A stretch of DNA of 64,000 nucleotides from Psychrobacter sp. Pi2-1 (GTDB lineage Bacteria; Pseudomonadota; Gammaproteobacteria; Pseudomonadales; Moraxellaceae): contig NZ_CAJHBO010000001.1 of the NCBI RefSeq assembly GCF_904846645.1, positions 1 to 64,000 on the forward strand, in the 5' to 3' direction. Below are positions 37,130 to 46,259 of the stretch, in pieces; the first letter of the stretch is position 1; each line of letters begins with the position of its first letter. Position numbers and translations under genes: made by a program. The notes under the pieces were generated by a model, which worked only from the letters and a program-made list of their open reading frames with translations, did not search any database and was not told the DNA's origin.

Positions 37130-38242
37130 TAAAAGTCTATAACTAATATTAAATCCGATCTAAGGCACAAGAATGACATGGTATAAATAGTTTTTCGCCT
37201 AACTGCTAAAACCATTGGTTTGTTTTCGCATAATGTATATTATGTTAAATAAGGTCTGTTAGGTCGTAGGCTCAGGTCTTACTAACTATAGAATCAGGAT
37301 TATCAGATACTTCTAATGTTACTGGATATAAACATCCTACCAAAATGTTTAGCTCTTACCGACTAACTCTGTCCTGTTAATTCAACCGAATCTTTTGCAT
37401 GATAGTTCACGCTTGATCAGTTTTACTTCTAATAAGCATCTCTGACAGGTATATTATTACATCGGTCACCTAACGATTTATTAGGCATTGAGATTTGAAT
37501 GCTCTATATGATTGGCCATTAATATTCTATGCTTCGCTAAAATACTAATGGCTACGTCCAAATATGTTCTTATCTTTTTATTCGAGATGATCACAGCTGC
37601 TCGTCTACGATAGTTTATTTATTATCTGTGTCCGCCGGCTAAGTCTTTAATATAGATATGCTAATAGCCTATTTTTGATAACCATCATTTGTGTGGCTAG
37701 ACATCTACTAAGATTACCAACCTATATCTAATTGCAAAAACTCAGCCAGACGTTATAACTCCTTCGAATATTTCTAATCTTATCTAGCCTTCAACACTAT
37801 GCCTAAGTCATCACATATAATCTTTCAAATTTAAATAGCAGACAAATTGTTAAATCATTAGAACTGACTCTATTTTCTTTTGCGTAGCGATAAATCTTAT
37901 CTACCCCCAAACAGCAGTCCTCTATTTATTGTTACCAAGCCATTTTTAAGATGAATAAGCTGTCTATTGACATTTTTTAAAATATTTGGCCTTTCGTTAT
38001 ATATTTTCTATATACCCCTCAAAATTGATGCATTCTAAATTTGCACAGAACAGTACTATGACCCTGATTTTTATATTCTGTGCGAGTACAGGAGCACGTG
38101 TTTTGTAGAAAATATGCTCAACTCCTTGCCGAATCACTCATGGATATTATAATCGCATTTAACTATGTATCGAAATAACTGGTAGAAATGCTGTGTAACC
38201 CTCTCAGCGTATAGCCTACTCAATATTTGGTCACTATGCTAT

Positions 38243-38273
38243 AATTATCCCCAAGTGAACCTTGGGGATAATT
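38243..38273. promoter_or_regulatory. 13-bp inverted repeat beside a TATAAT box, upstream of the integrase gene
   Basis: AATTATCCCCAAG (38243-38255) pairs perfectly with CTTGGGGATAATT (38261-38273) around a 5-base centre. A TATAAT at 38240-38245 overlaps its left edge, so the repeat would cover the start of a + strand transcript. It could be an operator for integrase control or, with no T-run behind it, an RNA hairpin in the leader. Confidence 0.5.
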
Positions 38274-38325
38274 AAGTGTTAAAACTATTACTCTATAAGG
38301 TTTTACTAAAAACACTAATGAATAC

Positions 38326-38346
38326 CAGTGTCCATGACAGTGTCCA
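38326..38346 (+). repeat. Direct repeat CAGTGTCCA, two copies
   Basis: CAGTGTCCA occurs at 38326-38334 and 38338-38346, a 12-bp period, about 100 bases before the integrase ATG. Short direct repeats in this position can be integrase arm-binding or excisionase sites. Function not shown. Confidence 0.4.
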
Positions 38347-38439
38347 ATACTTCTATGTTTTTCTACAGAATAGACTTTTTATAAGTCATCAATCATAAAC
38401 CTATCATTAACCTTAATTATCATATTACGGATATACCTT

Positions 38440-39705
38440 ATGGCTGTCGATCACATAAACGATATCAATAAGCTTGAATACCGAGACAATGACTATTCAG
38501 TTAGTGTCTCAGGTGTGGCAGGCTTGAGCATTCGTGTCTATCCAAACGGCAAAAAAGAATACTACCTGCGTTACTCTCATCCGCATATCGAGGGCAAGCG
38601 CCCCAGAATGATGCTCGGTAAGGTCGAAGATATTGATTTATATGAGGTGAAGTATAAAGCCGAGACTATCCTCAACATGGTCGCCAAAGGCTCTGACCCT
38701 AAAGCTATTCAGCAAAAAGAACAGGTCAACAGATACACACACCTCAAAAATGCAACGTTTTCTGAGATTGCACAAGCATGGCGCGACCACAAGACAGCAG
38801 GTCGCCATCAAAATAAGTCTAAAAAATCCGCATTTAGTGACTCTACCCTTAAATTTTGGGACTTATGTTTGGGGTATATGTGTAGCGAGATTGGTGATTT
38901 GAGAATGAACGATATCACCAGCGAGATGATACTGAGTGTGTGTGAGTCAATTCAAAATAATGACAATCAAGCGACTTTTGTTGGTGCGAGCACTCGTTTG
39001 TATACTGAAAAAGTGTTCTCGTTTGCAGTGGCTCGAGGATTGTGCGATAAAAATGTGGCGATTGATACCCGTGGTGAGCTTGCACCTGCCAATTCAGGCA
39101 ATCACTTGCCTGCCATCACTAAGCCAGATCAATTTGCGACACTTCTAAAAGATATGACTGAATTCAAAGGTGCAAGTAAAATCACATTAGAGGCCATGAA
39201 CCTACTGCCTTATGTGTTTGTACGTAGTATCGATCTACGCTCGATGCGCTGGGATGATATCGATTGGGATACTAATACATGGGCGTTCTCTCCGACCAAA
39301 GGCGAAGGTCGTGAGGATATGGTCTCGCACTTAGTTGTTCCCTTAGCCACGCAAGTGATTACGCGATTACGAAACATTCAGTCAATTACTGGGCATAAAG
39401 AGTACGTGTTTGCCTCGATGCGCGGCTCAGACAATGCCTATATCAGTAAAGCCACGTTGGTACAGATATTCCATCGGCTTGGATACAAAGATGTGCAGTG
39501 TGCGCATGGATTTCGAGCATCCGCTAAAACTTTGCTCATGGAACAGCCTGAGCTACGCTATTCAGATATCGTCACAGAATTACAGCTGGGTCACAGAATA
39601 AAAGACACACATGGCGGGGCTTACAACAGACTCGATGAAATCGATACTAGGGTACAGATGATGCAAGATTGGGCAGATTATATAGATAAGCTTCGGAGTC
39701 GTTAG
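38440..39705 (+). CDS. Tyrosine-type recombinase/integrase (P4-like)
   Basis: The 421-residue protein has an N-terminal DUF4102-type arm-binding domain (VAGLSIRVYPNGKKEYYLRYSH in part), a central SAM-like core-binding region (about 110-205) and the catalytic domain: first Arg in FVRSIDLRSMRWDDID, H-x-x-R as HGFRASAKTLL, the LGHR box and the nucleophile Tyr in GGAYNR. All catalytic positions appear intact. No excisionase, replication or cargo gene is adjacent, and no tRNA gene is visible, so it looks like an orphan from a degraded island spanning the region from the broken RhuM gene to here. Confidence 0.9.
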   Translation: MAVDHINDINKLEYRDNDYSVSVSGVAGLSIRVYPNGKKEYYLRYSHPHIEGKRPRMMLGKVEDIDLYEVKYKAETILNMVAKGSDPKAIQQKEQVNRYTHLKNATFSEIAQAWRDHKTAGRHQNKSKKSAFSDSTLKFWDLCLGYMCSEIGDLRMNDITSEMILSVCESIQNNDNQATFVGASTRLYTEKVFSFAVARGLCDKNVAIDTRGELAPANSGNHLPAITKPDQFATLLKDMTEFKGASKITLEAMNLLPYVFVRSIDLRSMRWDDIDWDTNTWAFSPTKGEGREDMVSHLVVPLATQVITRLRNIQSITGHKEYVFASMRGSDNAYISKATLVQIFHRLGYKDVQCAHGFRASAKTLLMEQPELRYSDIVTELQLGHRIKDTHGGAYNRLDEIDTRVQMMQDWADYIDKLRSR

Positions 39706-39917
39706 AGAAATAAACTAAATAAGTTTTGTCTAATAACTCCCGAAAAATAAACTAAGCAGACATGAGCAATAGCATAATAAAAGTCAGTAAACCAAACAAT
39801 TGACCATTAACATTAAGCAGGTCTCACCTATTTATGTTAAATTGCAAAAAACTATAAGGATATTACGTATAAGATAACCATAGTATTGTATCCACTCATT
39901 TGATAGGAAGGTTGAAG

Positions 39918-42698
39918 ATGACACTAGATAACAACGTACTACGTAAACGCACCAGCTTGTTGGGTTCATTATTAGGTGATGCTATTTCTCGCCAATCTGG
40001 TGAGCAGACGCTAGATACAATTGAGACGCTGCGCAAAGGCTTTATTCAACAGCGTCGTGAGCCGAATGAGGCACATAAACAGCAGCTTATCGATTTTATT
40101 GCTTCTTTGGATAACCAAACCTTAAAAAACGTCATACGCGGCTTTTCTATCTATTTTTTCCTAGCCAATCTAAGCGAAGAGAATTACTTGCGTGAGCAAC
40201 GTCATGAGCTGCGTATGCAATCGGAACAAAGCTGGGAAGGATCATTTCGTCGTACCTTACTTGAGTGTCGTGAGCGCAATATCGAGCCCGCTCAAATGCA
40301 AGAGCTGATTGATCAGCTGAAGTTTACACCTGTATTTACGGCGCATCCTACCGAAGCGCGTCGCCGTACAACGATGAATATCTTACAAAGTCTATTCACG
40401 CATAGCGACGCTTTAAACAACGTGTCTGAAAACAGCTTCGCCTACGAGCAAGCTAAAGAGCAAACGGCGCAAACGATTGATCTATTATGGTCGTCTGATG
40501 AAGTGCGCACGCGCAAGCCGTTGGTATATGATGAGATTAACAATGGCTTGCATTACTTTAATGCCAGTTTGTTCAATGCCATTCCTAAAGTATATCGTAA
40601 TATCAAAAAAGCCATTGTCGATATCTATCCGGAGCTTACAGACTATCCACTGCCTGCATTTATGAGCTTTGGTTCATGGATTGGTGGCGATAGAGATGGC
40701 AATCCTTTTGTGACTTTTGAGACCACAGAACTTGCCGTATTGATGCATGCTGATACCGTGCTGCGTCACTATCAGGTGCTACTCAAAAAGCTGCGCCGAC
40801 AGCTGATTCATAGTGACACCATTGTTACCGTTTCACCTGACGTCTATGCCAAGATCAAAAGTTACGATGAGCTTGATCAGCGTGTGTTTGACTATAATCT
40901 CGATGACTATAGCAATGAGCCATATCGTCGCCTGCTCTCTATCATCCTGACTAAAGTCAAAGCCACCAATCGCCGTATTCAAAGCAAAGGCACGGATATC
41001 GAGGCTGAAAAAGACGCCTATGCCAATCCAGAAGAATTACTAGAAGACCTGCGCATTATCCGTCAAAGTGTCAATACACACGATACGGCACACGCAGAAG
41101 GATTACTGCTAGATGTCATTCGTTTGGTCAAAACTTGCGGCTTTCATTTGGCTGCGCTCGATATCCGTCAAGAGTCGTCATACCATGGTGAAGTGATCGC
41201 AGATATCTTTGCTAGTGCCTCCAACCTGCCTGATTATCAGACGTTAAGCGAAACCGAACGTCAAGAGTGGTTGACGCGCTTGCTAGAAAAACCGGGCACA
41301 CCACTCATCTATGCTGACAACCTAGCAGACAAAACACGCGAGCAGTTGGCACTGATGAATTCAGTTGCCACCCTACGCAAACTGGTTGGCCAAGACACCT
41401 TTGGCAGTTACGTCATTTCAATGACTAATAATGCCAGTCAGCTACTAGAAGTATTGCTGCTCATGCGGTTTGCAGGCTTATGCAGAATTGATGACGAAGG
41501 TCAGTTGTCTGCTGACCTACCTGTCGCACCGTTGTTTGAGACCATCGAAGATCTCAAAAATATCGATAAAATCTTGCCTGCCGTGCTAGACAATCCACTG
41601 TATCGTGGACTGCTACAGAACACGGACAACACGCAAGAGATTATGCTAGGTTATTCAGACTCATCAAAAGACGGCGGCATTATCACCTCTGCTTGGCAGC
41701 TTTATAGTGCACAGCAAACCATTAATAACATTGCTGAGCAATATGGCATAAAAACACGCTTGTTCCATGGTCGTGGCGGCTCTGTAAGCCGTGGTGGTGG
41801 ATCAACGCACAAAGCCATTACAGCACAGCCAGCAGGCACGTTGCATGGGCAGATTAAGGTAACTGAGCAAGGCGAAGTGCTCTATGCCAAGTATGCCAAT
41901 ACTGACACCGCTGTGTTTGAGCTGACCATGGCTATTACAGGTACACTCAAAGCCTGCTCTACAAGGTTTGTGGTACAACCGTCTGAGTTGCCAGAGTATG
42001 AAGCGCTGTTTGCACGCTTAGCAGACGCAGGTGAACAACGCTATCGCGAGCTGACCGATCATACCGAAGGGTTTTATAAATTCTACTCCGAGGTCACCCC
42101 AGTACAAGAAATATCTCTGTTAAACATTGGCTCACGTCCTGCTCATCGCAAAAAAGGCCTACCAAGTAAAACCACCTTGCGAGCGATTCCTTGGGTATTT
42201 GGTTGGTCATTAGCACGCTTTACCCTACCTGCTTGGTATGGCGTTGGTAGTGCGCTAGATAGCGTCAAAAAAGACGAAGCATTGATGAAAGAGATGAATA
42301 AGCACTGGCCTTTTTTTAGCGTATTTATCAGTAATATCGAAATGGCTTTTACCAAAGCCAATATGAATATCGCCGAGGCCTATAGTCAACTGTGTGATGA
42401 TGAGCCGTTACGCGAAAAAATTATGACAGCGGTCACCGATGAACACACGCTGACCAATTCGGGTCTCAACTCTCTGCTTGAGCAAGACTCTTTATTGTCC
42501 AATCAGCAAAACCTTGCCTCATCTCTGCAGTGGCGAGACGCTTATCTAGATCCTATTAATTATATCCAGATTGAGCTTTTAAAGCGTGCTAGACAGCAAG
42601 ATACTGTGAGCAGTGCCAATGCTGGCGACATTAACGTAGAAGACCCATTAATCCGTAGTATCAATGCGCTGGCTGCAGGGTTACGAAATACTGGTTAG
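39918..42698 (+). CDS. ppc: Phosphoenolpyruvate carboxylase
   Basis: From the ATG at 39918 (GGAAGG 6 bases upstream; the frame also opens at a TTG at 39900) the protein is 926 residues, normal for PEP carboxylase. Signatures are VFTAHPTEARRRT with the catalytic His, GYSDSSKDGG, FHGRGGSVSRGGG and the conserved C-terminal NTG. The cytoplasmic enzyme makes oxaloacetate from PEP and bicarbonate, replenishing the citric acid cycle. Oxaloacetate is also the acceptor of propionyl-CoA in the methylcitrate cycle encoded further on. It appears monocistronic. Confidence 0.97.
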   Translation: MTLDNNVLRKRTSLLGSLLGDAISRQSGEQTLDTIETLRKGFIQQRREPNEAHKQQLIDFIASLDNQTLKNVIRGFSIYFFLANLSEENYLREQRHELRMQSEQSWEGSFRRTLLECRERNIEPAQMQELIDQLKFTPVFTAHPTEARRRTTMNILQSLFTHSDALNNVSENSFAYEQAKEQTAQTIDLLWSSDEVRTRKPLVYDEINNGLHYFNASLFNAIPKVYRNIKKAIVDIYPELTDYPLPAFMSFGSWIGGDRDGNPFVTFETTELAVLMHADTVLRHYQVLLKKLRRQLIHSDTIVTVSPDVYAKIKSYDELDQRVFDYNLDDYSNEPYRRLLSIILTKVKATNRRIQSKGTDIEAEKDAYANPEELLEDLRIIRQSVNTHDTAHAEGLLLDVIRLVKTCGFHLAALDIRQESSYHGEVIADIFASASNLPDYQTLSETERQEWLTRLLEKPGTPLIYADNLADKTREQLALMNSVATLRKLVGQDTFGSYVISMTNNASQLLEVLLLMRFAGLCRIDDEGQLSADLPVAPLFETIEDLKNIDKILPAVLDNPLYRGLLQNTDNTQEIMLGYSDSSKDGGIITSAWQLYSAQQTINNIAEQYGIKTRLFHGRGGSVSRGGGSTHKAITAQPAGTLHGQIKVTEQGEVLYAKYANTDTAVFELTMAITGTLKACSTRFVVQPSELPEYEALFARLADAGEQRYRELTDHTEGFYKFYSEVTPVQEISLLNIGSRPAHRKKGLPSKTTLRAIPWVFGWSLARFTLPAWYGVGSALDSVKKDEALMKEMNKHWPFFSVFISNIEMAFTKANMNIAEAYSQLCDDEPLREKIMTAVTDEHTLTNSGLNSLLEQDSLLSNQQNLASSLQWRDAYLDPINYIQIELLKRARQQDTVSSANAGDINVEDPLIRSINALAAGLRNTG

Positions 42699-42755
42699 GG
42701 TAGCTTTTCGATAAGTAGCTTTCGGATAAATAAAAAGCTTATACCAATTATCGCA

Positions 42756-42856
42756 AATATTAGGGCTTCGTTCGCGAAGCCTTAATATTATTCAAAACCC
42801 TTCAAAAAATATCTCGCCAGATATCAATCGCAGTTTAGTACTGCGTTGATTGATAT
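42756..42856. other. Two consecutive stem-loops between ppc and the dioxygenase gene
   Basis: The first is a 15-bp stem (42756-42770 with 42775-42789, one G-U pair) closed by a TTCG loop. The second pairs ATATCAATC and GCAG (42821-42833) with CTGC and GATTGATAT (42841-42856), with a 3-base bulge. Neither has a T-run. They may stabilise the ppc transcript end or be repeat-type palindromes. Confidence 0.55.
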
Positions 42857-42955
42857 TGCCTATTAGGTGATTCGTAATTCATTGTTTGAATAACCGATCC
42901 GAACAAGATACCGTAAAATATATTTTTACTTCATGTATATGTAGGGTCTGCTCCA

Positions 42956-44122
42956 ATGGAAACGCCTCAATCAACACCATCTCTAGACATCGCCGTAGCA
43001 ACTGACTACCAAATAGAATCCATTGCGCTCATTGACCGCGCTATTCAAATACGCTGGAATGATGGTATCGACAGCACCTACCACTATATCTGGCTGCGTG
43101 ATAACTGCCCATCGGCTTTTCATCCGCACACTGGCGAGCGTAGCTTTGATTTGCTGAGTATCTCAAAAGATATCCATCCACTATCCGTCTCTTTTGATGA
43201 GACAACGCTGACGATTGAATGGTCAGAACAAGCGCATATCAGCCACTTTGAACAAAGCTGGTTACGTGAGTTTGGGTATTCTAGTGCATTGGCCAAGGAC
43301 CATAGCAGTCCTTATGAAAGCTGGAATGGCACGTTTATTGACCACATTCCGATGTATGACCAACACAGCATCATGACCAGTGACAGCGCTTTATATGAGT
43401 GGATGAGTGCGCTGGATAAATATGGGCTTACCATTATTGATAATATGCCAGATGACTCTAATGCTGGCGTACAGACCGCCATGCGAGTCGATTATCTGCG
43501 GCAAACTAATTTTGGCATGACCTTTGATGTCATATCAGAGAAGTCGCCGATTAATTTAGCTTATACCTCGCTATCATTACCGTTGCATACCGACTTGCCA
43601 AATCAGGAGTTACCTCCGGGCTATCAATTTTTGCATTTTTTGAGTAATGAAAGCATAGGTGGCGAATCTACTTTCGTAGACGGATTAAAGGTGTTAGAAG
43701 GGTTACGAGAAGAGCAGCCGGAGTATTTTCGCTTGCTGGCCGAATATGCGATCCCCTTTCGTTTTCATGACACTGCCCATGATATCCGTGAGCACCATCC
43801 CGTCATTAATTTAGACAACTTTGGCAATATCGTCGAAATCAAATACAACGCGCATCTTGCAGATGTTTTTGATTTGCCAAGCGATGTTATGTACGACTAC
43901 TATCTCGCTTATCGAGAGCTGATGGCTCGATTAAAAGACAGTCGCTATAAGATTGAGTTGAAATTAGCAGCGGGTCAAATGGTGGTCTTTGATAACCGCC
44001 GAGTCCTGCATGGGCGTAACGCATTTGATGAAAACGTCGGTGAGCGTCGTCTCAAAGGCTGTTATGTTGACCGCTCAGAATTTAAAAGCCGTTTACGAAC
44101 GCTTAAAAAGCAGCTGGCTTAA
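42956..44122 (+). CDS. Gamma-butyrobetaine dioxygenase-like 2-oxoglutarate/Fe(II) oxygenase
   Basis: The 388-residue protein has the two-part layout of gamma-butyrobetaine hydroxylases: an N-terminal DUF971 zinc-type domain (YHYIWLRDNCPSAFHPHTGERSF, in parts) and a C-terminal TauD/TfdA-like domain with the iron ligands H-x-D in LHTDLPNQE and the distal His in NRRVLHGRNAF, followed by Arg. The substrate is probably gamma-butyrobetaine or another trimethylammonium compound, as in carnitine metabolism. No carnitine genes are adjacent. It stands alone between hairpins and a minus-strand terminator. Confidence 0.85.
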   Translation: METPQSTPSLDIAVATDYQIESIALIDRAIQIRWNDGIDSTYHYIWLRDNCPSAFHPHTGERSFDLLSISKDIHPLSVSFDETTLTIEWSEQAHISHFEQSWLREFGYSSALAKDHSSPYESWNGTFIDHIPMYDQHSIMTSDSALYEWMSALDKYGLTIIDNMPDDSNAGVQTAMRVDYLRQTNFGMTFDVISEKSPINLAYTSLSLPLHTDLPNQELPPGYQFLHFLSNESIGGESTFVDGLKVLEGLREEQPEYFRLLAEYAIPFRFHDTAHDIREHHPVINLDNFGNIVEIKYNAHLADVFDLPSDVMYDYYLAYRELMARLKDSRYKIELKLAAGQMVVFDNRRVLHGRNAFDENVGERRLKGCYVDRSEFKSRLRTLKKQLA

Positions 44123-44310
44123 AACGACCCACAAGCTAGCTGATGCTGTGATTGTAATATAAAGAGCAAGAGCAACAGTACTTGACTCAGTGTCTATTGA
44201 TGACTCTAAGCTGCTTCCCTTATGAAAAATACAAGCGCTCTATCAAGCAGATTTACGACCTTTCACAAATAAAACCATGTTAAAGCATGGAGCACTGAGC
44301 CCACAAAAAA

Positions 44311-44353
44311 GCCCCATTCCTCTTCTCTTATGTTTAGAGATGAGAAATGAGGC
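44311..44353 (-). terminator. Intrinsic terminator of the small membrane protein gene
   Basis: On the minus strand GCCTCATT... and ...AATGGGGC form an imperfect 15-17 bp stem with a 9-base loop, followed by six T (the A-run at 44305-44310 on the + strand). It lies 62 bases beyond the stop codon at 44416. Confidence 0.7.
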
Positions 44354-44415
44354 TTAATATTATTCACTTACTAATTTATAGTTATCAATATAATACGATA
44401 ACGCTAATAGCAGCC

Positions 44416-44865
44416 CTAATAACTGGATTCACGATATAAGGTTTTATGTGCTTCTACTCTAAAGTCTGCAGCGCTGACAGCAGGCGCTATACCATGTGCA
44501 CTGTACTTAGCTTGTATGATCTTTTCTTCCTCATGGAATAGCACATTTTGCGCTTCTTGCTTGAAGTCATGATAGCTAATGGCGGTGTCATTTTCATGAC
44601 CGTCAATAACTATAGGTTTGCTAGGTTGGTTTTGGCTATTCAAATGCTGTTGTACAGTCTGATTAGCATTAGCCTCTTTAGTAATGTTACTGACTGCTAA
44701 ACCGTTATTAGTCGATGCTTGAGATAGCGTGGAAGAAATACGGCTAGACATATAGAAGGCGGATATTAGAACAATACAGATGACACTGATAATAGCAAAA
44801 ACAAGACTACGTGGTCTGATGCTTTTTGGCTCGATATCATTATTCACGTTTTCTGAGTCGTTCAT
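44416..44865 (-). CDS. Single-pass membrane protein with DFRxE-type C-terminal motifs
   Basis: A 149-residue protein of unknown function with a short cytoplasmic start, one membrane helix (about 22-44: SLVFAIISVICIVLISAFYM), a Gln/Asn/Ser-rich linker and two copies of a motif near the end: YHDFKQEAQNVLFHEEE and AADFRVEAHKTLYRESS. The same motif ends the neighbouring 332-residue protein on the same strand, so the two look like partially related paralogues. Topology suggests a periplasmic C-terminus. Confidence 0.7.
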   Translation of the reverse strand: MNDSENVNNDIEPKSIRPRSLVFAIISVICIVLISAFYMSSRISSTLSQASTNNGLAVSNITKEANANQTVQQHLNSQNQPSKPIVIDGHENDTAISYHDFKQEAQNVLFHEEEKIIQAKYSAHGIAPAVSAADFRVEAHKTLYRESSY

Positions 44866-44983
44866 AGTTACGTACCATATAATTCATATCATCAATGGCA
44901 CAGAACCATGCCTTTTACATAATGATACGAATTTTATATTGTGTTGCAACAGTTTCTGGTACGAGCGTCTCGAATAAATTGAT

Positions 44984-45003
44984 AGACGGTTATCTAACCG
45001 TCT
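44984..45003. terminator. Hairpin downstream of the 332-residue membrane protein gene
   Basis: AGACGGTTA (44984-44992) and TAACCGTCT (44995-45003) form a perfect inverted repeat with a 2-base centre (8 bp with a 4-base loop in RNA). It lies 25 bases past the stop at 45028. The following T content on the minus strand is modest. Confidence 0.45.
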
Positions 45004-45027
45004 GAAATGGTATAAAACGTAGACACT

Positions 45028-46026
45028 TTAATCATTGGTTTCGCGGTACAAGGTAGTCTGCGACTCTTGTCTAAAGTCCTCATAAGTTATAGCAGCTTCC
45101 TCAGTAACTATAACAGTGGCATCATTTTCTGGTGTAGGATCTTTAGAAGTTGACTCTCGCTCATTAGCAGCTGGCAGGTCCTGTCTATTGTTGTCCAAAG
45201 CATCTTGCTGAGTAGTGGCTGGTTGCGTACTTACAGGGTCAACGCCATCCGTAGTTGTTTGACTATCAGTAGACAGTACTGGATCAGCACTAACAGCTGG
45301 TGTACTGTCTGTCTCTACATTACCATCAGTGCTGTTGTCTATACTATCAACCGTAGAAGTAGATAAGACTCCTGAAAATACAAGCACTAATATAATAGCA
45401 ATCAATACTACTGAACCAATTACCATAGCCATCATGATTGGTTTTTTGCTTTTGATCACTTTATTGTTTATGACTGGCTCTTCGATAGCTGATTCAGACA
45501 CATTCTCGATGTTTAAAGAATCATCATCCGATACCTCATTTATGGTAGATTCACTATGGGCAATCGTAGAGGCTGACTCTGCTTGATTGCTACTATCTAT
45601 ATTGTTGCGATCTATATATTCTGAGGCTTCTGTATCTGAACTGACATCAATACTAATACTGTCGCTATCGTTAGCGATATTCAGCACATTATTTTCAGAT
45701 ATATTTTCAAATACTACATTTGTATCTGAAGCTTCAGAGGTAGTATTTGCTGCTGTAGCATTTTCTGTTCCTAGCAATAATTCTTGTTCACTGCTTTGAT
45801 CTTCAAACAGTTGCAACTCTTCTGTGCTCAAGGGTTCGAAAGCGGCAAGGTTCTTTGCACTTTCTAGTGTTTCAAACTCAGCCTGATCGTTCTCTTCAGA
45901 ACCATGGACTCGATTAATAAAGCGTTCGTAGATGTCATTGTTATTACGCTTACGCGATTTTTGGTCAATAATTCTAGCCAATTTTTCATCAAAATCGGTG
46001 CCAGCGTCTTTTTTTTCGTCGCTCAT
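45028..46026 (-). CDS. Acidic single-pass membrane protein ending in the DFRxE-type motif
   Basis: The 332-residue protein is unusually acidic and Ser/Asn/Asp-rich. Its N-terminal 200 residues are mostly low-complexity and cytoplasmic, one membrane helix (about 200-222: MMAMVIGSVVLIAIILVLVF) follows, then a Thr/Asp/Pro-rich linker and the C-terminal YEDFRQESQTTLYRET. The terminal motif is shared with the 149-residue neighbour. No enzyme motif was seen. The layout (disordered inside, helix, linker, short conserved tail) suggests envelope attachment or partner binding by the tail. Function unknown. Confidence 0.7.
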   Translation of the reverse strand: MSDEKKDAGTDFDEKLARIIDQKSRKRNNNDIYERFINRVHGSEENDQAEFETLESAKNLAAFEPLSTEELQLFEDQSSEQELLLGTENATAANTTSEASDTNVVFENISENNVLNIANDSDSISIDVSSDTEASEYIDRNNIDSSNQAESASTIAHSESTINEVSDDDSLNIENVSESAIEEPVINNKVIKSKKPIMMAMVIGSVVLIAIILVLVFSGVLSTSTVDSIDNSTDGNVETDSTPAVSADPVLSTDSQTTTDGVDPVSTQPATTQQDALDNNRQDLPAANERESTSKDPTPENDATVIVTEEAAITYEDFRQESQTTLYRETND

Positions 46027-46259
46027 AGAATAATACCAAACCAGTTTTTCTACTGGTGTTAAATGATTGCTAGAATGAATTTTCTTACTATAGTGTAACA
46101 GTGTTATTAGCCAACAATATAGTTGCTCGACCTATTATCTTCAAGCACAATTTATGGAATAGCGCTAATATTGATAAGAACTATTCTAAATAATATGATA
46201 AATCAACCTTAAGAACTAATCTATGTAGAGATAGCATAGACTATGACAGGCTCAATAGT

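Larger units (their letters stand above)
37130..38439. other. 1.3 kb gene-free AT-rich region upstream of the integrase
   Basis: No reading frame here has a ribosome-binding site, plausible start and recognisable product. The stretch is AT-rich and stop-dense in all frames. It holds an inverted repeat GCACAGAA/TTCTGTGC (38043-38050 and 38076-38083), a 13-bp hairpin at 38243-38273 and two direct CAGTGTCCA copies (38326-38334, 38338-38346). It may be decayed island DNA or the attachment region of the integrase. Confidence 0.6.

Noticed and set aside
38440-39705. Integrase as part of an intact prophage or integrative element
   Set aside because: No phage structural, replication or conjugation genes lie within the window on either side, and no tRNA or paired att sites were found.
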